Shown piece after piece: positions 53,467 to 63,003 of a stretch of DNA of 64,000 bases. The DNA is from Aerococcus viridans (GTDB taxonomy: Bacteria > Bacillota > Bacilli > Lactobacillales > Aerococcaceae). The stretch spans positions 1,612,001-1,676,000 of the forward strand of contig NZ_CP014164.1 in assembly GCF_001543285.1 (NCBI RefSeq). Reading direction: 5' to 3'. The notes below the pieces were generated by a model. It was not told where the DNA came from, ran no database searches, and was given only the letters and a program-made list of their open reading frames with translations. Each line of letters opens with the position of its first letter. Positions within the stretch are counted from its first letter, which is position 1. Position numbers and translations under genes: made by a program.

Positions 53467-54702
53467 ATGCAGTTAACGAAAACGATTAAAGTGCAATTAT
53501 ACCCAAGTGCTAGTGATATTGAAAAGTTCGAAGAAACCCAATAACAGTTTTTAAACGCTTGTAATTTTGTTTCGACATATATCTTTGACCATGACTTTGA
53601 ATTAGGTCAAACGACTTTGCACAACGCCTTGTATCATCAGATACGTCAGGATTTTGGGCTGCAATCGCAAATGGCCCAGTCCGTGATGCGTACGGTAATC
53701 GCGAGATATAAGACCGTGAAAACACAGTTTAAACAAAAACCTAAGCGTTATAAAGATATCCATACAGGTAAATATCATACGCTATATAAAGACCTTTACC
53801 ATTTAACGAAACCCCTAGGGTTTAAGCAACCAGTAGCTGTGTTCGTACGTAATCGTAACTACGCTTATCACCAAAATAATACCTATTCACTGACGACCAA
53901 TCAAGGACGAATTAAAGTGTCTTGTGATAAGCAACATATCGATTATCTTCAACAATTTAGCCAGAATGCTTACAAGTTCGGTCAAGCTGAATTACGCTGT
54001 CGTAAGGGTAAGTGGTTCTTACACGTGTCCGCAAGTAAAGAGATAGACAGCCCAGATGAAACTAATATTCAACGGATTGTAGGCATTGACCGTGGTTTAA
54101 GACAGATACTAACTATTGCGGATGATACAGCTCATACTACCTTCTATTCGGGTAAAAGCTTGATGAAGAAAAGACGGCGTTTTAAGAAATTGCGCCAGTC
54201 CTTACAAGCGAAGAACACCAAATCAAGTCGTAGACGCCTTAAAACAATTGAAAGACGAGAGAACCGCTGGATGAATGATGTGAACCATCAATTATCAAAG
54301 ACACTCGTTGACCGATACGGGGCCAATACCTTGTTTGTGGTGGAAGATCTTACGAACGTTACTTTTAACACGACTCACCACCGTAAGCAAGATGCACGGT
54401 ATGAACACCATTCTTGGCGATTCTTCGATTTTGAAGAAAAGTTAATGTACAAAGCTTTAGAAAGTGGTTCGCAAGTTTTAAAAGTATCCGCACAATTTAC
54501 GTCCCAACGTTGTCCGAAATGCGAATCAATTGATAGAGCTAATAGACAACAATATAAGCACTTGTTTACTTGTCAAAATTGTGGGTATCAATCAAATGAT
54601 GACCGTGTGGCAGCTATCAATATTCAAGAATTGGGTCACCGATATCTGTCGAGTGAGAAAAACCCGCGGTTTGAAAAAGTTGTGCCAATACAAAATTATT
54701 AA
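53467..54702 (+). pseudogene. tnpB: TnpB RNA-guided nuclease, interrupted by an in-frame TAA
   Basis: ATG 53467 (site GAGGTG upstream) opens the gene, but codon 26 is TAA (53542-53544); the frame then stays open to 54702. Without that stop the protein would be about 411 residues with all catalytic parts: Asp in GIDRGLRQILTI, Glu in VVEDLTNVTF, zinc finger CPKCE..CQNCG and Asp in DDRVAAINIQE. A single C-to-T change of a CAA codon would explain it. An internal start at ATG 53617 would skip the N-terminal wedge region and probably abolish function. It differs from the other TnpB in this window. Confidence 0.85.
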
Positions 54703-54857
54703 ACATAAAACAATATTCGGTAAGTGTCTACAGACCGCTTACTGATGGGGTGCCAGTCAACCATCCCTTAGTGTCTTTAAACGGTTGGAGATATTATATC
54801 GTTTGTACAACCACCATGTTTAGGACAAACTCTCTGTTTTAACAGAGAGTAGTTGAT
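54703..54857 (+). ncRNA. Probable omega RNA scaffold of the solo TnpB
   Basis: The stretch from the tnpB stop to the right end hairpin (ACTCTCTGTT/AACAGAGAGT then AGTTGA) is where a right-end element RNA should lie, with several smaller hairpins upstream. The terminal form matches the IS605-like copy at 40781-40807. Prediction by position and shape. Confidence 0.45.
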
Positions 54858-55172
54858 ATTACAGGATCCTAACCACTTTCCATCTAAATACTAGTCTACT
54901 TATATACACGACGTGCCGGGTAAATGAAGAAACTCCTCCTAACGCTTCTTCCTATGACTTGCTGATTTGGTGTATCTGCCATTTCAATCGCTTCTCTTTT
55001 AAGAAACGACCAAAATAATACTGGTTACAAGTCCACCAATACCCTATTTTTCATTTTATGATGCCAAATATTTAAATGATAAGCTTCAAAAAGCACCCAT
55101 CACGACAAATGAAGGGCGCTTTTTACTTTTATTCTAGTGTTTTATTTCTAATCGACTTCTGTCGCACCTTTT
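54858..55172. other. Intergenic region after the solo TnpB
   Basis: Contains a likely terminator for the gene at 55173 (AAAAAGCGCCC and GGGTGCTTTTT arms around 55088-55124). Otherwise I see nothing. Confidence 0.45.
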
Positions 55173-55541
55173 CTACTTAAAGATCATTTGGAAGAATTCG
55201 AAAACGCGCGGTCCGAGCAAGACTACTGCTAGGATGGCGAGGGCTAGAATAATCCATACCAGTACTTTGCGGGAGTGATTGCTTGAACCAGACCAAAAGT
55301 ATTGTTTTTGTTTTTGTCTTTCGAAGAAGATTTCATTGGTGTCTAAGTCTTGGAAGGTTTCTTTTGGCACAGGTGTTTCCGCAAACGTTTCGACGTTAAA
55401 TTCTGCAGTATCCTGTGTGAGTGTTGTCTCAGGGACTGAGGATTTAATGTCATCTGAAAAAGGATTTCCATACTTTTTTTGGTTATTCTTCTTCTCGCGT
55501 TCAAGCGCTTTTTTCGCTTGGCGATATGTTTGCCGCTTCAC
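55173..55541 (-). CDS. Tail-anchored membrane protein of unknown function
   Basis: A 122-residue protein with a basic, Gln/Lys-rich N-terminus (about 1-30), an acidic Thr/Glu middle and one C-terminal membrane helix (VLVWIILALAILAVVLLG, about 92-110) with a short outside end. The GTG at 55541 is preceded by AAAGGTGG, and no ATG fits. The family is not recognised. The N-terminal charge pattern could bind a cytosolic partner or DNA. Confidence 0.6.
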   Translation of the reverse strand: MKRQTYRQAKKALEREKKNNQKKYGNPFSDDIKSSVPETTLTQDTAEFNVETFAETPVPKETFQDLDTNEIFFERQKQKQYFWSGSSNHSRKVLVWIILALAILAVVLLGPRVFEFFQMIFK

Positions 55542-55671
55542 CTAGTGCACCACCTTTATTATTTAGTTCATTTTATCCAGTATTCCTAGTATAATCTATT
55601 TACAAGAAATTTCAAATTGTAGAGAAGGAGATTTTTTCATCTTTTCCTCTTAATTAAAGGAGCTTATTTCA

Positions 55672-56217
55672 TTGAAACAAAGTTTTCATGTTGGTATGCG
55701 GACGCTAAAGACTTCCTTGAGTGTCTTTATGATTATCCTTATTTCTGCATTTATCCCTATTGACCCGCAAATTGCTGCTCTTTCAGCGGTATTTTCACAA
55801 AGGGCTGACGTCACTTTGTCGCTTTCTTTTGGTTTACGCAGAACCTTATCCATTGTTTGTGGGGCTTTTGCTTCATTAGTTTATATTTTTTTACATAAGT
55901 TATTGCCTGACCATTATTTGATTACTGCACTTTTAGGCGGTTTAGGTATTTTAATTACGATTCAAACTAACCTTCTCGTCAAGAATCCACAAGGGGTTAT
56001 TGGTGGTAGCGCCACTTTCCTTGTCATTGTCTTCAATATTCCAGCGGACAATCAATATGTCTATGCCCTACTTCGGGTGTTAGATACCTTTTTGGGCGCC
56101 ATTGTCGCTGTAAGTATCGAGTATATTTTCCCAAGAGAGCGAGTGGTTCCTTGGATCCTTACTTACAATAGTTATGTACCGAAATTCCTACAAATCTCTA
56201 CCTCTGATGATGTTTAA
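55672..56217 (+). CDS. FUSC / aromatic acid exporter-like membrane protein
   Basis: A 181-residue protein with about five membrane helices. The pattern MRTLKTSLSVFMIILIS, then DPQIAALSAVFSQRADVTLSLSFGLRRTLSIVCGAFAS, matches the ArAE/FUSC-like family found in Firmicutes (four to six helices, a conserved R-T-G motif region). The cytosolic C-terminal domain seen in longer members is absent here, so it is a short form. The TTG at 55672 is used because AAAGGAG is at the correct distance. It is a single gene upstream of alr. Confidence 0.7.
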   Translation: MKQSFHVGMRTLKTSLSVFMIILISAFIPIDPQIAALSAVFSQRADVTLSLSFGLRRTLSIVCGAFASLVYIFLHKLLPDHYLITALLGGLGILITIQTNLLVKNPQGVIGGSATFLVIVFNIPADNQYVYALLRVLDTFLGAIVAVSIEYIFPRERVVPWILTYNSYVPKFLQISTSDDV

Positions 56218-56392
56218 ATGATCACTAAGGTGAGCTTAAGATTGGACTAACTTAGCTTTTCCTTAAGTTAGAGACCCTTCTTTCGAGTTTTTACCCACAA
56301 GTGGTATAATAAATGAGAAGTGGAATGCGCGGTATTAACGTCATTTACTATCTATTTCGATCAATCCATGTGATTAAAGAGAGGTTTAAACT

Positions 56393-57556
56393 ATGACCAT
56401 TGGTTATCATCGCCCTAGTAAGGCCATCGTGTCTCTAGATGCGATTATTCATAATTATTTCGCTATTAAAAAGCATATCGGTAATAAAGCTGTTATGGCA
56501 GTTGTTAAGGCTGACGGCTATGGTTTAGGTGCTGTCAAAATAGCCGACGCACTCCAATCTCGCGGTGCCGACGGTTTTGCAGTCGCGGTTGCGGATGAAG
56601 CTTTAGAATTAAGGGACGCTGGGATTATTGCCCCTATCATGATTTTAGGCTTGACTGATCCAGACGACGCTTGGCTTTTAGCCAATTTAGAAATTGGTGT
56701 GACAGTGTCTAGCTTAGACTATTTAAAATACGCCAAGAAACATGATAAAGACTTTTCTCGCCTTCATCAATTGAATGTCCACCTTAAAGTGGATTCTGGA
56801 ATGGGACGGATTGGCGTGCGGTCTGCTAAAGAAGCGCAAAAAATCATTGATTACATTGCCAAACATCCGAAGAAATTTAAGTTGGCTTCAGTCTTTACCC
56901 ACTATGCTACAGCTGATTCCTTCACTGACCATGGTAAGGATAAGGTTCAAGCCCAATCTGACTTTTTTGAAAGTTTGCTTGGTCAATTGGACTACTCAGC
57001 ATTAGGGTACACCCCCCTTTTCCATCAATCAAACTCTGCCTTAAGCCTGTGGTACCCGGAAAAAACGTTGGATGCTGCGCGACTTGGCCTGGGCTTATAC
57101 GGATCCATCCCAAGTATGGAAGATGTGGCGTCGCCTGTTGATTTCAAGCAAGCATTGACCTTGGAAACGGAAATCATCTACGTCAAACAAATGCATGCGG
57201 GCGATACGATTTCCTACGGGGCTGATTATGTGGCCGGTACGGATGAATGGGTGGCTACCCTACCGATTGGCTATGCGGACGGCTGGCAAAGAAGTTATTT
57301 GGGCCTGGATGCCATTGTTGACGGCGAGCGGTGCCCGAGTGTGGGCCGGATTTGTATGGACCAGATGATTATTCGCCTACCCCATGAGATGCCTGTAGGC
57401 GCTAAAGTGACCTTAATTGGGACAAATGGCGGCCAAACTGTTGATGTAGTGGACGTTGCTAGTCACGCTGGAACGATTGCCCATGAAGTCTTGACGAATT
57501 TAGGCCAACGATTGCCCAGAGAATATACATCTAATAAGAAAAAGACAATGAAATAA
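56393..57556 (+). CDS. alr: Alanine racemase
   Basis: A 387-residue PLP enzyme making D-alanine for peptidoglycan and teichoic acids. The PLP lysine is Lys39 in AVVKADGYGLG, and the catalytic tyrosine of the other face is in TISYGADYV (about Tyr275). GRICMDQMIIRLP and the C-terminal ANLGQRLPRE-like end are typical. GAGAGG precedes ATG 56393, and a TATAAT lies at 56305-56310. It sits next to dapA, another wall precursor gene. Confidence 0.95.
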   Translation: MTIGYHRPSKAIVSLDAIIHNYFAIKKHIGNKAVMAVVKADGYGLGAVKIADALQSRGADGFAVAVADEALELRDAGIIAPIMILGLTDPDDAWLLANLEIGVTVSSLDYLKYAKKHDKDFSRLHQLNVHLKVDSGMGRIGVRSAKEAQKIIDYIAKHPKKFKLASVFTHYATADSFTDHGKDKVQAQSDFFESLLGQLDYSALGYTPLFHQSNSALSLWYPEKTLDAARLGLGLYGSIPSMEDVASPVDFKQALTLETEIIYVKQMHAGDTISYGADYVAGTDEWVATLPIGYADGWQRSYLGLDAIVDGERCPSVGRICMDQMIIRLPHEMPVGAKVTLIGTNGGQTVDVVDVASHAGTIAHEVLTNLGQRLPREYTSNKKKTMK

Positions 57557-57649
57557 CGCTGTCGAAATCTAATAGTTTTTCCATTTAATCCTTGCCTTTA
57601 GTGGATAGTCATGTTAATTTTAAACTAACGATTATACAAATAGAAAGTA

Positions 57650-57899
57650 TAGATATAGAGGATGCGCAACCAATCAGTAGCCGATGGTGAAAGGTGGTTG
57701 TGCCGAAATGCAGATTTTCTGTGTTGGGGGTAATACCTAAGAGGGTTATCCCTGTCAAACCTTAATGCCCATTAAGGTGCGGAGCGCTTGTCTTATGCTA
57801 GGGATTAAAAACTGTTAGGGTTATTGAATGCTATCAGTATTTTTTGACACGTTTTCCTAGGTAGACATAGAGTGATGCTCTTGTCTGCCTTTTTTTATA
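57650..57899 (+). promoter_or_regulatory. Lysine riboswitch (L box) with intrinsic terminator, controlling dapA
   Basis: Conserved lysine aptamer parts occur in order: AGAGGATGCGC, GTAGCCGATGGTGAAAGG, TGTGCCGAAATGCAG, then GGGGGTAATACC/GGTTATCCC and a closing GGAGCGCTTG. A terminator follows (GGTAGACA with TGTCTGCC and inner AGAG/CTCT, then TTTTTTT, about 57859-57897). The dapA start is 67 bases further on. With lysine bound, transcription should stop before dapA. Confidence 0.92.
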
Positions 57900-57965
57900 C
57901 TCAAGCTATCTGATCGTTTTTTCATAAAGACAATTTCAAAGTGCGAACAATATAGGAGGATTCTC

Positions 57966-58856
57966 ATGACAATTTTTAAAGGTTCTGCGGTAGCCATTGT
58001 TACCCCTTACGATAATTCATTAGAACAAAATATCAATTACGATGTGTTTGCGGAGTTGATTGAATTTCAAATTGAAAATGGTACAGATGCCATTGTCGTT
58101 GCCGGAACAACTGGTGAAGCTTCAACACAAACTGACGAAGAACAAGTTGAATTAGTAAAATTCTGCGTGGAAAAAGTCAATGGCCGTGTGCCCGTGATTG
58201 CTGGTGCTGGGTCTAATGACACTGCCCACGGAATCCAATTAACGAAAGACTGTGTAGCCGCAGGTGCAGATGCTATTCTTTCTGTAACGCCTTATTATTT
58301 AAAAACGAGCCAAGCTGGTTTATTGGCGCATTATAGTGCCATTGCAGATGCAGTAAAAACGACGCCTATTATCTTATATGATGTACCAGGACGTACAGGT
58401 ATGTCTATTGCACCAAAAACATTGGCGGAACTTAAAAATATCGAAAACATTGTCGCCATTAAAGATGCAACTGGTGATTTAGCCAATGCAGTGGATGCGC
58501 GTTACCACGTTGGTCCTGATTTTGATGTGTACTCTGGAAACGACGATACGGTTATTCCATTAATGAGTTTGGGTGGCCAAGGGGTGATTTCTGTTTTGGC
58601 TAACATTGCACCAAAACAAGTACATGAAATGACTCATTATGCCTTAAATGGCGACTTTAAAAAAGCGGCTGAAATTCAAACGACTTTTAAACCGTTAATC
58701 GACATTTTATTCAGTGAACCAAATCCAATTCCAATCAAAAAAGCTATGTCTATGCTTGGTTTCGATACAGGTTCAGTGCGTCTACCACTAGTCCCTGCTC
58801 AAGAGGAAACAGTGGCTGCACTAGAAGCTGAAATGAAACGATTGAATTTGCTATAG
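57966..58856 (+). CDS. dapA: 4-Hydroxy-tetrahydrodipicolinate synthase
   Basis: A 296-residue TIM-barrel enzyme condensing pyruvate and aspartate semialdehyde, the first step of the DAP/lysine branch. The Schiff-base lysine is Lys166 in VAIKDATGD; Tyr138 in ILYDVPGRTG and the Thr pair in VAGTTGEASTQT complete the site. TAGGAGG precedes ATG 57966. Expression should be governed by the lysine riboswitch directly upstream. Confidence 0.96.
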   Translation: MTIFKGSAVAIVTPYDNSLEQNINYDVFAELIEFQIENGTDAIVVAGTTGEASTQTDEEQVELVKFCVEKVNGRVPVIAGAGSNDTAHGIQLTKDCVAAGADAILSVTPYYLKTSQAGLLAHYSAIADAVKTTPIILYDVPGRTGMSIAPKTLAELKNIENIVAIKDATGDLANAVDARYHVGPDFDVYSGNDDTVIPLMSLGGQGVISVLANIAPKQVHEMTHYALNGDFKKAAEIQTTFKPLIDILFSEPNPIPIKKAMSMLGFDTGSVRLPLVPAQEETVAALEAEMKRLNLL

Positions 58857-58978
58857 TCTTTTCAATTCTGAAGTAAATTGTGGTATATTAAAGGGTGTGT
58901 AACTTATGAGTGCACGCTCTTTCTTTTATTGCAGCTGATAAGTGATAGATTGAATATGTAAAATAGGAGTTTTGATTT

Positions 58979-59848
58979 ATGCCAACTGGAACACCACCAT
59001 TTCGAATCAAACTAAAAAAAGTTGATCAGCAAATGGTTGACATTTATAATCGTTCTTCTTTCCATCGAAACGAACTCTTGATTCCCCTTAGACCCTTCTC
59101 TATTGAGTTAGCCGACAAGAAAATTGACATCTCTGTGCGTCAAATTGTTGTCTTACCTGAACCGATTATGAGATGGTTAATCTTACCGGAAAAAGACTGT
59201 GGTCCTCACGTTGACGACCACAAACCAACAGAAGAAAAAATATATGCCTATATTTTATCCCTAGGTGAACCTTACCTAGATGCTATTGCCAATGATTTTG
59301 TGGAAACACCTGAAGTTAAACACATTTTTGATGAACCCCATGTCTTCAGTTTCTCATTTGTCACTTGGCAACATCTACTACAAACTTTGATTCAATTACA
59401 GTTGGAATTGAAACGACCTGAAGACAACATTCAAAAGAAAATGATCTTTAGTATTGTATCGACCATATTCCTTGAATTGTGTCGACTTTCTTCTGCTTCA
59501 AACCAAAACCGGTTAGAGATGTCTGAAAGAGAGATTTTAGCCTACGAGATTAAACATTTTATTGTTGATTCCTACCGAAAAGACCTAACCCTTCAAGACA
59601 TCGCAGACAAGTTTGACATTTCAACGTCAACTGTCAACCGGGTATTCCAGCCTTACTTCCATTCAACCATTTACCAATTCATCTTGGACTTGCGGTTGGG
59701 CTATGCCTATACCCTGATTGAAAATGGTTTGTCTATCACGGAGTCATGGCAAAAAGCTGGCTTTAATGATTATAGTAACTTCTATAGAGCCTTTATTAAG
59801 CATTATCATATTAGACCGCATCAGGTACCAAAAAAAGGAGACTCATAA
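58979..59848 (+). CDS. AraC-family transcriptional regulator
   Basis: A 289-residue regulator. The N-terminal 180 residues form an effector domain without clear family marks. The C-terminal two-helix-turn-helix domain (about 190-285) has the first motif LTLQDIADKFDISTSTVNRVF and the second ITESWQKAGFNDYSNFYRAFIKHYHIRPHQV, as in AraC/XylS. AGGAG precedes ATG 58979. It has its own terminator. The target and ligand are unknown. Confidence 0.88.
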   Translation: MPTGTPPFRIKLKKVDQQMVDIYNRSSFHRNELLIPLRPFSIELADKKIDISVRQIVVLPEPIMRWLILPEKDCGPHVDDHKPTEEKIYAYILSLGEPYLDAIANDFVETPEVKHIFDEPHVFSFSFVTWQHLLQTLIQLQLELKRPEDNIQKKMIFSIVSTIFLELCRLSSASNQNRLEMSEREILAYEIKHFIVDSYRKDLTLQDIADKFDISTSTVNRVFQPYFHSTIYQFILDLRLGYAYTLIENGLSITESWQKAGFNDYSNFYRAFIKHYHIRPHQVPKKGDS

Positions 59849-59862
59849 GGATCTCCTTTTTT
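59834..59862 (+). terminator. Terminator overlapping the end of the AraC-family gene
   Basis: AAAGGAGA and TCTCCTTT arms pair across the stop codon region, followed by a run of T. Confidence 0.8.
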
Positions 59863-59899
59863 TATAGATTTATAGATTTATAGATTTATAGATTTATTG
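59863..59899. repeat. Short tandem repeat, 8-bp unit GATTTATA
   Basis: Four consecutive copies of an 8-bp AT-rich unit follow the terminator of the AraC-family gene. Such arrays vary by slippage. No coding role is visible. Confidence 0.8.
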
Positions 59900-59924
59900 A
59901 TTTCAGTCGTCGGCTGTCTCTTTA

Positions 59925-60010
59925 CCTATCATAGCCCTAAAAGCAGTGGTACCACCCTCAGTCCAGGATCGGACAAAATAGTGCTGAATCATGCTACTTG
60001 CAACAACTTT
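59925..60010 (-). promoter_or_regulatory. Orphan T-box leader fragment
   Basis: The minus strand carries GAGGGTGGTACCACTGC (core complement at 59943-59959), the near-invariant T-box antiterminator sequence that pairs with uncharged tRNA. Upstream pieces could be remains of the leader, but a full stem I and a specifier loop are not obvious. No minus-strand gene follows; instead the convergent AraC-family gene ends there. It is thus a regulatory relic of a lost aminoacyl-tRNA synthetase or amino acid gene. Confidence 0.6.
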
Positions 60011-60030
60011 TTTCATACATCAAACAAAAA

Positions 60031-60071
60031 GTTCACGGCACTTGCCCTAATCTGGGTTAAGTACCGTGAGC
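60031..60071 (-). terminator. Terminator of purB
   Basis: CTCACGGTACTT and AAGTGCCGTGAAC pair over about 12 bp (one G-U), followed on the minus strand by TTTTTG, 35 bases after the purB stop. Confidence 0.8.
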
Positions 60072-60106
60072 TTTTTTGTATATAGTCATTGAATTTTGCT
60101 AATAAT

Positions 60107-61408
60107 CTAATCTTCTACTAGTCCTAATTTTTTGAAGATGTCATCCACTTTTTGGATGTGGTAATGGTAGTCAAAGGCGTCATCAATAGCTGCTTGATCT
60201 AGGTGACTAGTGATTTCTTCATTGGCTTCTACAAGCCCTTTAAAGTGCTTGCCTTCGTCCCAAGCGATTGCTGTTAATGGTTGAACTAAATCGTAGGCTG
60301 CTTCGCGTGATAAGCCTGCATCAACCAATTTTAGCAATACACGTTGTGAGTAGATTAAACCGTGAGTAGCATCCATGTTGCGTTTCATATTTTCAGGGAA
60401 GACGGTGAGTTTTTCCATAATGTTTGCGAAACGATTTAACATATAATCTACTAAGATTGTTGTATCTGGTAGAATAATCCGTTCAGCAGATGAATGAGAG
60501 ATATCTCTTTCATGCCATAAAGTCACGTTTTCATAGGCAGTCATGACGTGACCACGAACGACACGGGCTAATCCAGCCATGTTTTCTGAACCGATTGGGT
60601 TACGCTTATGTGGCATAGCGCTTGAACCTTTTTGCCCTTTTGCAAAGAATTCTTCCACTTCCCGCGTTTCCGATTTTTGTAGCGAACGGACTTCTGTCGC
60701 AATATTTTCTATCATTGTAGCAATTAAAGCGAGTGATGAAATATATTCAGCGTGTAGGTCACGTGGTAAGATTTGAGTTGAAATCTCTTGTGGGTTAATG
60801 CCTAAGTGTTCACATACATAAGTTTCAATAAATGGCGGTACATTGGCGTAAGTACCTACTGCACCAGAAATTTTACCTGCTTCAACACCTCGCGCAGCTG
60901 CTTCAAATCGTTGGATATTTCGTTTACATTCTGAATACCAACGTGCTATTTTCAAACCAAAAGTCGTTGGTTCAGCATGAACACCATGGGTGCGGCCCAT
61001 TGTAACCGTGTATTTATGTTCAATCGCACGTGCTTTTAACACCTGCAAGAATCGGTCTAAATCTTTACGAATTAAATCATTTGCTTGTTTTAATTGGTAA
61101 CCTTGAGCTGTATCCACAACATCAGTAGACGTTAAGCCATAATGCACCCATTTACGTTCTTCGCCCAATGATTCAGACACATTACGGGTAAAGGCAACCA
61201 CATCATGACGGGTGTCTTTTTCAATTTCTTCCACTCGTTTTGTATCAAAAGTGGCCTTTTCACGAATAGCTTGCGCATCCTCTTTAGGGACTTCCCCTAA
61301 GGCTGCCCATGCCTCTGTTGCAAGAATTTCAACTTCCAACCAAGAGGCATATTTATTTTCTTGTGACCAGATTTGCCCCATTTCAGGACGGGTATATCTA
61401 GGTATCAT
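60107..61408 (-). CDS. purB: Adenylosuccinate lyase
   Basis: A 433-residue tetrameric lyase acting twice in purine synthesis (SAICAR and adenylosuccinate cleavage). Signatures are [30 protein letters not shown] and the flexible catalytic loop [19 protein letters not shown]. The start [27 protein letters not shown] is canonical, with AGGAG upstream. It is not in a pur operon here. Confidence 0.96.
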   Translation of the reverse strand: MIPRYTRPEMGQIWSQENKYASWLEVEILATEAWAALGEVPKEDAQAIREKATFDTKRVEEIEKDTRHDVVAFTRNVSESLGEERKWVHYGLTSTDVVDTAQGYQLKQANDLIRKDLDRFLQVLKARAIEHKYTVTMGRTHGVHAEPTTFGLKIARWYSECKRNIQRFEAAARGVEAGKISGAVGTYANVPPFIETYVCEHLGINPQEISTQILPRDLHAEYISSLALIATMIENIATEVRSLQKSETREVEEFFAKGQKGSSAMPHKRNPIGSENMAGLARVVRGHVMTAYENVTLWHERDISHSSAERIILPDTTILVDYMLNRFANIMEKLTVFPENMKRNMDATHGLIYSQRVLLKLVDAGLSREAAYDLVQPLTAIAWDEGKHFKGLVEANEEITSHLDQAAIDDAFDYHYHIQKVDDIFKKLGLVED

Positions 61409-61504
61409 AACATTCTCCTTTATTGCACGCGCTCAATTTTTGTACGCAACAATTATATCACATGCCAGCTTTCTGGCAGTGATTATTTTTCGCAAAAAAA
61501 AAAA

Positions 61505-61543
61505 AGACGAGTCCCATTATTGAATCTCAAATTGGTCTCGTCT
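61505..61543 (-). terminator. Terminator of the TPR protein gene
   Basis: AGACGAG and CTCGTCT arms with inner pairing (GACC/GGTC type) are followed on the minus strand by a run of about 14 T, 15 bases after the stop. Confidence 0.8.
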
Positions 61544-61558
61544 CTGTAATTTTTATGG

Positions 61559-62635
61559 CTAATGGTGATCGTGATCATAGTCCAATTCTTCCATCAATAA
61601 ATCAGGGTGGTCAGCTTCTAGTTGGTCTAAAACTGCCGTCACTTGCGGGTCAACATTGCCTAAAATATCTTCATAAATGGCTAAATATTCGTAGGCCGCT
61701 TCATATTGGCCGTGCTCATTAAAGCGGAATGCTGCTTCTTTTAAAGCTGTTAACATATCCACGGATGGGTAGTCGTTTAAGCCCAGATCCTCAAGGAAGG
61801 CTTCTTGTTCCTTACCTTCAAGAATTTCTGGCCACTCACGGTCTAATTCTGCTAAGACTTCTAAACCTGCTCTGGCATTATCATTTTCATTCCACATAAG
61901 GGAAATATGGTATAACATGTAGGCTTTCTCAAAGTCTTCTTTACGGTAGTAGAAGTCCCCGATTAAAGCAAACCCATAAGCTAGGTCCTCTACTCTAAGT
62001 GAATAACTCAAACCATTAAGAACGGTTGGGTAAGACATCCCGTACTGTTCCATTTCTTGGTATAGTTCCGCTAAGGCGTAGATAGTGTCTACATCATAGG
62101 GATTCCATAATAAGGCTTGTTGGTATGAGTCAATCGCTTCACGCCATTCATTGGCTTGAATTTGCACTTTGGCATACTCCACATACATACCCGCATAATC
62201 GCGCGTAGTTGGTGATAATTCTAAACCTGTATCATTATTATAGATAAATTGGAAAAGATCTAGTTCATCATAAATACTTAAATTTTTAATATTTTTCTTA
62301 GGTGTGAATTGGTCGAAATCGTCTTCCATCCGGCGAATGTATAATGACATTTCAAAATTAGCACGGACTGGGTCGACTGCCGTAATGTTGCGAATGCGTT
62401 TAACGAATTCGGCATCATCTTGCATTTTAATTTCAGCAATCATTTGATTGTAATCTGTTGATTGATTCGGGAATTTTTCCGCCATCACTTCATTGAAGGC
62501 TTTAATAAAAGCTTCATCGCTGGTGTGTTTGTGGTTATCTCTTAAAATTTTAGAGATAACTTGAATGCAGTAGCTGTAATCATCAGTTGGCACAGCTTGA
62601 ATTCTTTGTATAAGTTTTTCTTGGTCCTTATCCAT
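61559..62635 (-). CDS. Tetratricopeptide repeat protein
   Basis: A 358-residue, acidic, all-helical cytosolic protein. Three or more TPR-like units are visible in the middle (YVEYAKVQIQANEWREAIDSYQQALLWNPYDVDTIYALAELYQEM, about residues 158-202; FALIGDFYYRKEDFEKAYMLYHISLMW, about 223-249; and AAYEYLAIYEDIL near the end). The C-terminus ends in a His/Asp run. The partner is unknown. The ATG at 62635 is chosen because AGGAGA lies 10 bases upstream; the frame to 62668 has no site. Confidence 0.75.
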   Translation of the reverse strand: MDKDQEKLIQRIQAVPTDDYSYCIQVISKILRDNHKHTSDEAFIKAFNEVMAEKFPNQSTDYNQMIAEIKMQDDAEFVKRIRNITAVDPVRANFEMSLYIRRMEDDFDQFTPKKNIKNLSIYDELDLFQFIYNNDTGLELSPTTRDYAGMYVEYAKVQIQANEWREAIDSYQQALLWNPYDVDTIYALAELYQEMEQYGMSYPTVLNGLSYSLRVEDLAYGFALIGDFYYRKEDFEKAYMLYHISLMWNENDNARAGLEVLAELDREWPEILEGKEQEAFLEDLGLNDYPSVDMLTALKEAAFRFNEHGQYEAAYEYLAIYEDILGNVDPQVTAVLDQLEADHPDLLMEELDYDHDHH

Positions 62636-63003
62636 AAGCTCGTCTCCTAAAGCAATAAATTTCAGCATAAAATAAGTTCTTCATTACACCAAAATTTATT
62701 GTACTGTTTTTTTTGTGCTATTGAAACCAAAAAGCCTTTAAAATACTCTTTCATTTTTGATTTTAAAGTTGCGCAGTGTTGAAAATTGTATTTTTCCTGA
62801 CTGTTGTAAAATACTGTATCGCATGAGATTAAAACTGGCATTGGTTATCAAAGGCCTTATTTTTCCTTAAATTATAACATATATTACAGATTTTTTACGG
62901 CACAATCCCTTTCTTAAAATTAAATTATAAAAAGCCTTGAAACCGCTTGTAGAAGTTTAGTACACTATAGACATAAGTTAAATATTGCAAAGTATAAATT
63001 ATT
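62636..63003. other. Divergent promoter region of the TPR and AraC-family genes
   Basis: A 368-bp AT-rich gap between divergent genes. The only candidate site I see is a cre-like sequence at 62937-62951. TTGTAG (62947-62952) and TACACTATAG around 62960-62970 may hold part of the promoter of the AraC-family gene. Confidence 0.35.
62937..62951 (+). promoter_or_regulatory. cre-like site (CcpA) before the AraC-family gene
   Basis: TTGAAACCGCTTGTA fits the catabolite-responsive consensus WTGNAANCGNWNNCW with one mismatch at the final C. It lies 53-67 bases before the start at 63004. It could place the gene under CcpA control, but one such match is expected by chance in this much sequence. Confidence 0.3.

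Larger units (their letters stand above)
53340..54857 (+). mobile_element. Solo TnpB element (IS200/IS605 group, no tnpA)
   Basis: A TnpB gene lies between a left perfect palindrome CCTAGGTATTGATACCTAGG (53340-53359) and a right hairpin ACTCTCTGTT/AACAGAGAGT (54829-54850) followed by AGTTGA. There is no TnpA, so it is an IS1341-like unit dependent on a helper, such as the TnpA at 39058. The ends are approximate. Confidence 0.65.
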
